A DNA stretch of 64,000 nucleotides from Candidatus Woodwardiibium gallinarum (GTDB lineage Bacteria; Bacillota; Clostridia; Oscillospirales; CAG-382): NCBI GenBank assembly GCA_904419545.1, contig CAJFRY010000001.1, forward strand, positions 142,948 through 206,947, given 5' to 3'. Positions 40,442 through 48,930 of this stretch are shown piece after piece. The position numbers and the translations under genes were made by a program. The notes under the pieces were generated by a model. It was given only the letters and a program-made list of their open reading frames with translations, searched no databases and was not told the DNA's origin. Every line of letters begins with the position of its first letter. The first letter of the stretch is position 1.

Positions 40442-41410
40442 ATGAAAAGATGTTCCGCCTGCGCGATGGCGCTGCTTCTGCTGCTTTCGCTCTGCGTACC
40501 CTTTGCTTCTGCCGAGGAAGCGGTTATCGATGTGCCGCGCTTGGAAACAACGCCTGTAATCGACGGCGCAATCGGCGCGGACGAATATGTCTGTCTGCGC
40601 TCCTATGCCGAAGGCGGGCTTTCGCTCGTTTCCGGCAGCAGCCGGCAGCCCTCCGCTTATTTCTATGCCGGGTGGGATGATGATTACTTTTATTTCGCTG
40701 TAAAAGTAAGCTGTTATGCGCCGCATTCCTCTTATCAGGATGATGAGGCCGGCCATTACATCTTCAATGGCCATAGCCTTATGGCCGCGCTGGTGCCCGA
40801 TGACCCGTCGGCGGCGAAGTATCAGCCTGCCAACGGCGAATACTGGCTCTGGGAGGAGGCGTATGCCTCCGGCGTCTGTTTTGAGTGGACGACGATCCTC
40901 GATTCGCGTACCGGCAGCGTCGTGACTGACGACCATTTCCTTGCACTGTCCGAGAGCGAAGGCTTTCTCGCTGCCTGCACGAGCGCGGACGGATACGACG
41001 TATATGAGATGCGCATCGCTTTTTCCGCCTTTTCCACCGAATTTGCAGGCGCGCCCTTTCAGGCGGAGCTCGGCGCGGTGTTTGGCCTGGATTTCAATGC
41101 AGGGCTGACTGATGTCGGAATTGGTTATGACGGTGAGAATGGCGTCTATCGCGGTGATTATGTCAGCCTTGGCGGCTTTTTCGCCGATTACCGCGGGACG
41201 AACGCGGGCGCCTGCGCACATCTGCGGCTGGTTGAAAAGGCCGATGCGTACGAATCGCTTCCCGAGACGCCTGCCACGGGTGACGACGGCTATGTATTAT
41301 ATGTTGTGCTTGCGGTCGTTGCCGTCGGCGCGGCGGTGGCCATATGGATTGCGCGCTCGCGCAAGAACACCGTCATCGATGATGACGATGACGATGATGA
41401 GACAACGTAA
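40442..41410 (+). CDS. secreted, C-terminally anchored protein, possible carbohydrate-binding (CBM9/DOMON-like)
   Basis: Signal peptide MKRCSACAMALLLLLSLCVPFASA; TPVIDGAIGADEY...FYAGWDDDYFYFAVKV; C-terminal TM then acidic DDDDDDDETT tail. Confidence 0.65.
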   Translation: MKRCSACAMALLLLLSLCVPFASAEEAVIDVPRLETTPVIDGAIGADEYVCLRSYAEGGLSLVSGSSRQPSAYFYAGWDDDYFYFAVKVSCYAPHSSYQDDEAGHYIFNGHSLMAALVPDDPSAAKYQPANGEYWLWEEAYASGVCFEWTTILDSRTGSVVTDDHFLALSESEGFLAACTSADGYDVYEMRIAFSAFSTEFAGAPFQAELGAVFGLDFNAGLTDVGIGYDGENGVYRGDYVSLGGFFADYRGTNAGACAHLRLVEKADAYESLPETPATGDDGYVLYVVLAVVAVGAAVAIWIARSRKNTVIDDDDDDDETT

Positions 41411-41595
41411 TGTATGAAAAAACAATGCGGGTATATCTGCGTCAATAGCTCGGTTTCGTAAGACGCATAAATCAGGCTTCTGCCGGGCGGCACGGCGTGC
41501 GGTTCTTACGGATAGATGACTGCCTTTCAAAAACGGGCAAAAAAATTGTTTTGATGGAATTGCATATATGTCTATGAGGCGTGATAGAGCAAAAA

Positions 41596-41623
41596 GACCG
41601 CCGGCGAAATTCTGCCGGCGGTC
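41596..41623 (-). terminator. hairpin GACCGCCGGC-(8)-GCCGGCGGTC with U-tract on minus strand
   Basis: 10 bp perfect stem, TTTTT follows on minus-strand reading. Confidence 0.5.
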
Positions 41624-41646
41624 GTCTGAAACGGGGAGAAAATCAG

Positions 41647-42291
41647 ATGGAACGCATCTGCTGTATATTCGGCGCGGGGGAATACGAAGGAAACGAGTTT
41701 ACACGCGTACCCGATGGTGCCTATATCATTGCCGCTGACGCGGGGTATGCCCGTTTGTGCGCGTCCGGCGTCAAGCCCGACCTTGTCGTCGGGGATTTCG
41801 ATTCATTGGACGCGCCGCCCACCGGGATTCCCGTAGTGCGTCATCCGGTGGAGAAGGATGATACCGACATGCTGCTGGCCGTTCGCGAGGGATTTTTACG
41901 CGGTTTTTCGCATTTTTACCTTTTCGGCGGGATGGGCGGACGGCTCGATCATACGCTGGCAAACCTGCAGACACTGGCCTTCATTGCCGAGCGGGGCGGG
42001 ATCGGTTATCTGATTGGGAAAGGCTTCACCGCCGCTGCGGTCCGAAACGGTACGCTGTGCTTTCCCGCCGGTATGACAGGCACAATCTCAGTCTTTGCAC
42101 TGGGAGAACCGGCGCGCGGCGTGTATCTCACCGGCTTGTATTATCCGCTGACCGACGCGACGCTGACGCCTGTCTGGCCGCTGGGCGTGAGCAACGCCTT
42201 CACCGGAAAAGCGGCTGCCGTCGCGGTTCGGGACGGTACGCTCACCGTTCTCTGGGAGGGAGGCGCGTTGCCTTCAGCGTCCGCAGATTGA
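41647..42291 (+). CDS. thiN: thiamine pyrophosphokinase
   Basis: VGDFDSLD, VEKDDTDMLLAV, GGMGGRLDHTLANLQTL. Confidence 0.92.
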   Translation: MERICCIFGAGEYEGNEFTRVPDGAYIIAADAGYARLCASGVKPDLVVGDFDSLDAPPTGIPVVRHPVEKDDTDMLLAVREGFLRGFSHFYLFGGMGGRLDHTLANLQTLAFIAERGGIGYLIGKGFTAAAVRNGTLCFPAGMTGTISVFALGEPARGVYLTGLYYPLTDATLTPVWPLGVSNAFTGKAAAVAVRDGTLTVLWEGGALPSASAD

Positions 42292-43101
42292 CCGTTCATA
42301 GTAGAACAGGTATTGCTGCGCGATCCCGGCATATGCGCCGAAGCGGCTGCCGTCGAAGCTTTTGCCGTAGTATTTGGAGATGACCTTTTTTACCCATACG
42401 TCGATTGGAAAAGCTTCATAAAAACCCAGCGAAAACAGCAGCACACAGTCGGCTACCTTTGTACCGACGCCGTAAATCGTCATCAGCGCCGCTTTGGCTG
42501 CTTCGTAAGGCTGGTTCCGCAGGGCTTGAAGGTCGAGTGTGCCGCTTGCGACCTTTTCGGCCGCGTCTGCGACATATTTGGCGCGGAAGCCGCAGCGTAC
42601 CCGGGCGAGCCCTTCCGTTCCTGCGGACGCAAGCCGTTCGGCGGTGGGGAAGGCATAAAACGGCGTGCCCTCAATCGGTGTGCCGAAGTGTTCGCAGAGT
42701 GCGGCGATGATTTTACGGATGCGCGGGATGTTGTTGTTCTGCGAGAGGATAAAGGAACAGAGCGTTTCCCACGGGTCCTGCGACAGAATGCGAATGCCGC
42801 GCGAAAACGTGTAGGCCGTCCGCAGAGTCTCATCGTTGCAGAAGGCGGCAGACAGCGCATCATAGTCGCGGTCAAGATCAAAATAACGCGCCCAGATTTC
42901 CTCGTATTCCGGCTGCCGCACACCATACAGCAGCACGGCATCGCCATCCTGTGTGACGTGCAGCGCACGGCCGAAGGCCACGCCGGAATATCCGTCACCG
43001 TCAGGTATAAAGCGGAAGCACTGTCCACATTCAAAGGTTTTTTGGATGTTCAGTACCGCTCCGGTGAGGACGGTGCCGTTCTCCGTGAACGAGACCTGCA
43101 T
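42274..43101 (-). CDS. ogg: 8-oxoguanine DNA glycosylase family protein
   Basis: FECGQCFRF, LCSFILSQNNNIPRI, IYGVGTKVADCVLLFSLGFYEAFPIDVWV. Confidence 0.92.
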   Translation of the reverse strand: MQVSFTENGTVLTGAVLNIQKTFECGQCFRFIPDGDGYSGVAFGRALHVTQDGDAVLLYGVRQPEYEEIWARYFDLDRDYDALSAAFCNDETLRTAYTFSRGIRILSQDPWETLCSFILSQNNNIPRIRKIIAALCEHFGTPIEGTPFYAFPTAERLASAGTEGLARVRCGFRAKYVADAAEKVASGTLDLQALRNQPYEAAKAALMTIYGVGTKVADCVLLFSLGFYEAFPIDVWVKKVISKYYGKSFDGSRFGAYAGIAQQYLFYYERSICGR

Positions 43102-43133
43102 ACAATAACCTCCCATTGGAAAGGAAAAGAAAA

Positions 43134-43820
43134 ATGAAAGAACAGATTTATACCATACCCGTATCCGAAGCCTTTGAAACGCGTAACGGCAAATGCCCGC
43201 TTTGTCTGCTGCGCGAGAAATGGGAGCAGAACGAGCTGGACCTGATCCTCGGCGCATCAATGATGGAGCCGGATATTCGTATCCAGACCAACGAAAAGGG
43301 TTTCTGCAACAATCATTTGCATAAGATGTACGAGAAGGGCAATCGCCTGCCGCTGGCGCTTACGCTTGAGAGCCATCTCGCCGAGGTGGAGAAGGGACTG
43401 AAAACGGGCGGCTTCTTTTCGCGTGATATCGCAGCCAAAAGCGTCAAGTATTTGGATGCGCTGGAGCATAGCTGCTATCTGTGCGATCGTATCAATGCTA
43501 CGCTGGAGCGGATGGTCGAGACCACCGCGCTGCTTTATGGAAGGGAGCCGGAATTCCGCAAGCTGTTTAACGAGCAGCGGATGTTTTGCCTGCCGCACTT
43601 CCGCGCGCTGCTGGTCAAAGGACGCGAAATTCTGGATAAAAAGCGCTACGAGGACTTCGTGCGCGATGCGTTCGCCGTGGTCTCCGGCTATGCGAAGGAA
43701 TTGGGCGGCGATGTTTCGTGGTTCTGTAAGAAATTCGATTACCGTTACGAAAAAGAAGATTGGAAGAATTCGAAGGACGCAGTGGAGCGCGCGCTCGATT
43801 TCCTCAACGGAACGGTATGA
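43134..43820 (+). CDS. DUF6062 family protein
   Basis: MKEQIYTIPVSEAFETRNGKCPLCLLREKWEQNELDLILGASMMEPDIRI; C/H-rich. Confidence 0.75.
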   Translation: MKEQIYTIPVSEAFETRNGKCPLCLLREKWEQNELDLILGASMMEPDIRIQTNEKGFCNNHLHKMYEKGNRLPLALTLESHLAEVEKGLKTGGFFSRDIAAKSVKYLDALEHSCYLCDRINATLERMVETTALLYGREPEFRKLFNEQRMFCLPHFRALLVKGREILDKKRYEDFVRDAFAVVSGYAKELGGDVSWFCKKFDYRYEKEDWKNSKDAVERALDFLNGTV

Positions 43821-43852
43821 CCGCTTCGCCGCAGGGTATGCTTGGATTTCAT

Positions 43853-43878
43853 AACCGTATGCGTTTATGCATACGGTT
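43853..43878 (+). terminator. probable rho-independent terminator
   Basis: AACCGTATGC-gtttat-GCATACGGTT then TTCTTATT. Confidence 0.65.
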
Positions 43879-43971
43879 TCTTATTCGGCGTATTCGGTGC
43901 TGCTCGGATACGGTTTCTGAAATTTCCTTTAGATGACATAATATGTGTCGCATAAAGGCTGGAAAGACGAA

Positions 43972-44075
43972 TTGTCCACATTTTCCACCGAGTTATCCAC
44001 ACATATTGAGCCGTGGCGGTGTCGAACTGCGTCAAACCGCAGGAATCTATCCACATATCCACAGATTTATCCACA
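43972..44075 (+). promoter_or_regulatory. cluster of DnaA boxes
   Basis: Same strand: TTGTCCACA 43972, TTTTCCACC 43981 (degenerate), TTATCCACA 43993, CTATCCACA 44047, ATATCCACA 44055, TTATCCACA 44067; two exact consensus, three one-mismatch. Confidence 0.75.
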
Positions 44076-44127
44076 TTGGATTATGGGGATTATGTCTCGT
44101 GATTACGCACGGTGAAAAGGGGAACCG

Positions 44128-45138
44128 TCAAACGCTTGCGGTTGCATACGCATTTTGGGAAAGGGGCGCGCGGCTGCCGGCTTGGAATTCATAATAGCCC
44201 TGCGCAGCGATCATGGCCGCGTTGTCTCCGCAAAGGGAAAGCGGCGGCAGATACAGCGCGCAGCCCTTCCGTTCACAAAGCTCGGAGACGGCGGCGCGCA
44301 GATGGGAGTTGGCGGCTACGCCGCCCGCCAGCACAAGTGCAGGTGCGTCTGTCCGTTCGAGCAGGAGCGATACGCGGGTCACGATTGTGCGCACGAGGGC
44401 TTCGGTAAACGAAGCGGCGATGTCTGCCTTGACCGCTTCCTCCAACGTCTGTCCGCGCAGATTCAAATTGTGGACGCAGTTAATCACTGCGGTTTTCAGG
44501 CCGGAGAAGGAAAAATCATACTCGTTGTTATGCACGGTGGCCGGGGTGAAGGGGAAGGCGTCTTTCCGGCCAATGGAAGCCAGCTTGTCCATCATCACGC
44601 CGCCGGGATAGGGAAGTCCGAGCACGCGCGCGGCTTTGTCAAAGGCTTCGCCGGCCGCGTCGTCCCGCGTCTGGCCGATACGCTTGAAATCGGTATAGCC
44701 GTCCACCTGAATGAGTGATGTGTCGCCGCCCGAGACGACCAGCGCAATGAATGGCGGCTCCAATTGCGGGTGAACAAGATAATTTGCGGCGATGTGCCCG
44801 CGGATGTGGTGCACGGGCACCAGCGGCTTGCCGGTTGCGCAGGCCAGTCCCTTTGCGAAGGACAGACCCGTCAGCAGCGCGCCGATAAGCCCCGGCTCGA
44901 CCGTTACGGCGATGGCGTCGACGTCGGCCATTGACAGACTCGCCTTTTCCAATGCGCTCCGTGTTACGCCGCAGATGGCCTCTGTGTGCGCACGGGAGGC
45001 GATTTCCGGAACAACGCCGCCGTACAGCTTATGTATTTCGATTTGCGAGGCGACGACGCTGGAGAGCAGCGTACGTCCGTCCTCCACGACCGCAGCGGCG
45101 GTCTCGTCACAGGAGCTTTCCAAACCCAAAATCCGCAT
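44128..45138 (-). CDS. tsaD: tRNA N6-adenosine threonylcarbamoyltransferase
   Basis: LGLESSCDETAAAVV, HHIRGHIAANY, VSGGDTSL, AGGVAANSHLR. Confidence 0.98.
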   Translation of the reverse strand: MRILGLESSCDETAAAVVEDGRTLLSSVVASQIEIHKLYGGVVPEIASRAHTEAICGVTRSALEKASLSMADVDAIAVTVEPGLIGALLTGLSFAKGLACATGKPLVPVHHIRGHIAANYLVHPQLEPPFIALVVSGGDTSLIQVDGYTDFKRIGQTRDDAAGEAFDKAARVLGLPYPGGVMMDKLASIGRKDAFPFTPATVHNNEYDFSFSGLKTAVINCVHNLNLRGQTLEEAVKADIAASFTEALVRTIVTRVSLLLERTDAPALVLAGGVAANSHLRAAVSELCERKGCALYLPPLSLCGDNAAMIAAQGYYEFQAGSRAPLSQNAYATASV

Positions 45139-45141
45139 TTT

Positions 45142-45573
45142 CTAAATCTCCAAATCTGCAAGGACGGCGTTCGTCCCGTTATAAAAGCCGCGGCGTTCGC
45201 CTACCGTACGGAATCCTTCGGTTCGGTAAAGCGCTTCGGCGGCGAGGTTGCCTTTTTCATATTCCAGTAAAATTTTTGAACAGCCCTGTATGCGCGCGTC
45301 AAACCGGATGTAGGTCAGCAAAGCGCGGCCTATGCCGCGGCGACGGAATTCCGGTTTGACCGCCAGATTGACGATTTGGATTTCATCTGCAACAAGGTAA
45401 TACGAGCAGATTCCGGCCAGAACGTCATCCTCAAACACGCCGAGGTAGCAGAAATCCTCTCGACCGAGCGAATCGGCGAGCTGCTCTGCCGACCACGCGG
45501 AACCCAGACAGGCCGCCTCGATGGAGGCGGCCTCGTCGATATGAGAGAGGGGAAGCGGTTTGATCCGGCGCAT
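45142..45573 (-). CDS. rimI: ribosomal-protein-alanine N-acetyltransferase (GNAT)
   Basis: VNLAVKPEFRRRGIGRALLTYI acetyl-CoA motif; next to tsaD. Confidence 0.9.
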   Translation of the reverse strand: MRRIKPLPLSHIDEAASIEAACLGSAWSAEQLADSLGREDFCYLGVFEDDVLAGICSYYLVADEIQIVNLAVKPEFRRRGIGRALLTYIRFDARIQGCSKILLEYEKGNLAAEALYRTEGFRTVGERRGFYNGTNAVLADLEI

Positions 45574-45601
45574 AATGAGTTCCCTCCCGTGTGCTTGAAA
45601 T

Positions 45602-46303
45602 TCAATCCTCTACGACGATATTGCCGAAGATCCGTTCCAGCACGTTCTGCGGGCAGAGAACGGTTTTCTTTGAGCCGCGGTCGTAAAGGTAGGTTTTTCC
45701 GTTGAAATCGCGGTAAAACGCGATCAGGTAATACAGCCCCGGGTAATCCGGCGACAGCAGACGGATGTGGTAGTCGTAGTCGTGATCGATGTCGTACGTG
45801 GCGGGCAGCACGGTTTCCTCACCGTTGATGATGGCATCGCGTACGGCGTAAACATATTCGCTGTCGTCCCGCAGGTCTTCGATGTTCTGATAGGATTCAT
45901 CCAAATACTTTTTTTCGGCATTCCAGCGCTCGATGAACAGGGAAGTTGCGCCCGGAACATAGATGAGCGCTGCCACGGGATTGAAGGACTCGATTGTAAA
46001 ATCGGGCAGAGAAGCGTTGCGGTAGACAAATCCGATATCTTCCATTTCCGTGTCTGCAAGATAGTTCGCCGTGTCCTCAAACTGTATAGCATAAAGCGAG
46101 ACGTTCCCGTACTTGCCGTATACGCCGTCGAGTTTGATCGGCTGCACCGCCCAGTTGGACATCACATAGGTGATACCGGTCTCTTCATCGTAGATGCCGC
46201 TCTCCGTTTCGCTGAAGTCCACCACATCTTCACAGGCGTAGAGAAAGCAGAGCGTAAGCAGCAGAAACAAGGCGGTCAGGCGTTTTTTTATATGTATGGC
46301 CAT
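45602..46303 (-). CDS. putative lipoprotein of unknown function
   Basis: MAIHIKKRLTALFLLLTLCFLYACEDV lipobox-like N-terminus. Confidence 0.7.
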   Translation of the reverse strand: MAIHIKKRLTALFLLLTLCFLYACEDVVDFSETESGIYDEETGITYVMSNWAVQPIKLDGVYGKYGNVSLYAIQFEDTANYLADTEMEDIGFVYRNASLPDFTIESFNPVAALIYVPGATSLFIERWNAEKKYLDESYQNIEDLRDDSEYVYAVRDAIINGEETVLPATYDIDHDYDYHIRLLSPDYPGLYYLIAFYRDFNGKTYLYDRGSKKTVLCPQNVLERIFGNIVVED

Positions 46304-46412
46304 AGCTTTCCTCCTTTCGGAATGCAGGCCGGGCAGCGAAAGCCGCAGTTCAAGCGTATGTTTGAATAACTTGTACGGAAAATAAAAGCGTCGTTTTTTA
46401 CTTGCGTCTTTC

Positions 46413-46898
46413 TCAATATCCGATTTGGCCGAGACTGTCGTCGTTTTCGACCCAGTCGCTGACAGTGTAGACCGTATACCGCTCGGCATCCTCGCGGACG
46501 ATGACCCGCGCGATGCCGGCGTTGATCACCAACCGTTTGCACATCTGGCAGGAGGTGGTGCCGCCGATCGGCGCGCCGGTCCTCGGGTCGGTGCAGGCAA
46601 GATAGAGGTCTGCGCCGAGCATCGTTTCCCGCGGGGCGGCGATAATCGCGTTCGCCTCTGCATGAACCGAACGGCACAGCTCGTACCGCTCGCCGCGCGG
46701 GATATTGAGCTGGTCGCGCAGACAAACGCCGCGGTCACAGCAGTTTAGCCGTCCGCGCGGCGCGCCGGCGTAGCCTGTCGAGACAATGGAATCATTTTTG
46801 ACGATGATTGCGCCGAATTTCCGGCGCAGGCAGGTGCCGCGCGCAGAAACGGTCTGTGCAATGTCCAGATAATAGTTTTCCTTCGATACACGGCTCAT
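46413..46898 (-). CDS. dCMP/cytidine deaminase family protein (ComEB-like)
   Basis: CRSVHAEANAI, TTSCQMCKRLVINAGI zinc motifs. Confidence 0.9.
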   Translation of the reverse strand: MSRVSKENYYLDIAQTVSARGTCLRRKFGAIIVKNDSIVSTGYAGAPRGRLNCCDRGVCLRDQLNIPRGERYELCRSVHAEANAIIAAPRETMLGADLYLACTDPRTGAPIGGTTSCQMCKRLVINAGIARVIVREDAERYTVYTVSDWVENDDSLGQIGY

Positions 46899-46926
46899 AG
46901 CGCCGGCAGCCTCCTTTGCCGCGTTT

Positions 46927-47796
46927 TCAGAACCGCGCTGCGGCGGCTTTGATATATTTGCGCAGTTCGGCCATTGTTTCCGGGTGCTCCAGTCCGATGT
47001 CAAGGTTGGCCAGCAGGAAGCCGAGCTTGGAACCGAGGTCATAGCGCGTACCCTCGAATTCGCAGGCGAGCATTCCGTACCGCTTGCCCAGCGCGCACAT
47101 AGCGTCGGTGAGCTGGATCTCACCGCCCGCACCCGGCGCCGTCTTTTCGAGGATGGGGAAGATCTCGGGGATCAGAAGTACGCGGCCGAGGATCGAAAGC
47201 AGCGAAAAAACCTTGTCCGGCGTTGGTTTTTCGATCATGTCCCAAACGCGGTAGACGTTGTCCTCAATGCTGTCGACCTTCAGTGAGCAGTATTTCACAA
47301 TTTGCTCCTCGGTCACCTTTTTGACGCCGACGACGGGAAGCGTGAATTTGTTGTATACGTCGATAAGCTGCTTCGTCACCGGTGTGTTTGAAAAGATGAT
47401 GTCATCTCCATACAGAACGGCGAACGGATCGTTGCCGACAAAAGTCTTGGCGCAAAGCACCGCGTGCCCCAGACCGCGCGCCTCCTTCTGCCGGATGAAG
47501 GAAATATTCGCCATATCGGCAATTGCTTTCAGCTCCTCAAGCTGCTTGGTCTTTCCGCTTTTTTCAAGACGCTCATAGTATTCGAGGGAATGGTCGAAAT
47601 GGTTTTCGATGGCTTCCTTGTTTCGCCCTGTAACAATAAGGATGTCCGTAATGCCGGAGGCGACAGCCTCCTCCACAAGATATTGAATGGCGGGCTTGTC
47701 CACAATCGGCAGCATCTCTTTCGGTACGCTTTTCGAGATCGGGAGCATACGGGTGCCCAGCCCGGCTGCGGGGATGACGGCCTTTGTAACTTTCAT
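46927..47796 (-). CDS. galU: UTP-glucose-1-phosphate uridylyltransferase
   Basis: KAVIPAAGLGTRMLPISKSVPKEMLPIVDKPAIQYLVEEA. Confidence 0.97.
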   Translation of the reverse strand: MKVTKAVIPAAGLGTRMLPISKSVPKEMLPIVDKPAIQYLVEEAVASGITDILIVTGRNKEAIENHFDHSLEYYERLEKSGKTKQLEELKAIADMANISFIRQKEARGLGHAVLCAKTFVGNDPFAVLYGDDIIFSNTPVTKQLIDVYNKFTLPVVGVKKVTEEQIVKYCSLKVDSIEDNVYRVWDMIEKPTPDKVFSLLSILGRVLLIPEIFPILEKTAPGAGGEIQLTDAMCALGKRYGMLACEFEGTRYDLGSKLGFLLANLDIGLEHPETMAELRKYIKAAAARF

Positions 47797-48024
47797 AATT
47801 CCTTCTCTACCGTTCCTTTCATAAATAAAGCGGTTTTGCCGCATGACTACAGGCTATTATAGCACAAGTGCACCCGAAATTCAAGAGCTTTCCGTCAAAT
47901 AAAAACCGCCGCCAAGACGCCGCTGTCGGAAAGCTGTCTCTAATGTTTTCTTTCCGGCAAACGATGCGCAAGGGCTTCTGCAGGTTGTTCCGGCGCGAGT
48001 GTCGGCGGCGGAAAACGGCTTTGT

Positions 48025-48915
48025 TTAGTTGTGGATGATCGGTGCATATTGCCGCAGATAAACTTCCGCATTGTAAATATCATCCGATGAAGGTATCCAT
48101 TCCGGATGAACGGTCTCATTTTGTCCAAGCTGTACCTGCTTTGCGCCACCGTAGGTATGGTACGGGATCAGCTCTACACCTTTACAGTGCTTGAGCGAAT
48201 TATAAATGGCAGCGATGTTTTGAAGGTGTTCGGTGTTCAGGTTGACTGCTTTCAGCAGGATGCATCGCAGTATCGTCTTTGCGCCGCAAGCATCTGCTTT
48301 TTTCAAATTGCTGATGATCTTATGACTGGGAACACCGGTATTGGCTAAATGGCGTCTGTCGTCCGTATCTTTGACATCCCACAAAAACCAGTCTGTAACC
48401 GCCGTAAGCTCAGGCAGTATTGCCGCGTCAAAATATCCGCAGGTTTCGATGGCCGTGCTGACCGCTTGGCTGCGGAAAAGCCGCAGAAGAGGGATAAGCA
48501 GCTCGGCATGTACCGTCGGTTCGCCGCCCGAAAAAGTAACGCCGCCGATGCCGTTGTAAAATGCCGCATCTTTCATGACGGAACGGAAAATTTCTTCCGC
48601 TGATAGCTGCTTGGAACATCTTTCTAAAGCCCCTGTAGGACAGGCATCTGCGCACTTCATGCACCCCGTGCATTTTGAGCGCTCCAGACAATGCCCGCTG
48701 TCGGTGATATGATGCACGCGGGAAGGGCAAGCGGCTTCACAAATACCGCAGCGTATACACAAATGCTCCGCATAAAAGAACTGATCGGCCATCGACTGCG
48801 TTTCCGGATTATGACACCATATGCATCGTAAAGGACAGCCTTTCAAAAATACGGTCGTGCGAATACCCGGGCCGTCCTTGGTGCAGAAATGCTGAATTTT
48901 CGTCACGGGGAGCAT
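48025..48915 (-). CDS. glycyl-radical enzyme activating protein (radical SAM with ferredoxin insert)
   Basis: KDGPGIRTTVFLKGCPLRCIWCHNPE, CIRCGICEAACP, CTGCMKCADACP. Confidence 0.95.
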   Translation of the reverse strand: MLPVTKIQHFCTKDGPGIRTTVFLKGCPLRCIWCHNPETQSMADQFFYAEHLCIRCGICEAACPSRVHHITDSGHCLERSKCTGCMKCADACPTGALERCSKQLSAEEIFRSVMKDAAFYNGIGGVTFSGGEPTVHAELLIPLLRLFRSQAVSTAIETCGYFDAAILPELTAVTDWFLWDVKDTDDRRHLANTGVPSHKIISNLKKADACGAKTILRCILLKAVNLNTEHLQNIAAIYNSLKHCKGVELIPYHTYGGAKQVQLGQNETVHPEWIPSSDDIYNAEVYLRQYAPIIHN

Positions 48916-48930
48916 AAAAGAATGACTCCT

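Noticed and set aside
43972-44075. Chromosomal replication origin (oriC)
   Set aside because: DnaA boxes are present, but no dnaA/dnaN/gyrB/rpmH context and no clear AT-rich unwinding element; treated as a secondary DnaA-box cluster instead.
47886-47935. Inverted repeat AGCTTTCCG...CGGAAAGCT between galU and the GRE activase gene
   Set aside because: 9 bp arms with a 32 nt loop and no U-tract; insufficient to call a terminator or element.
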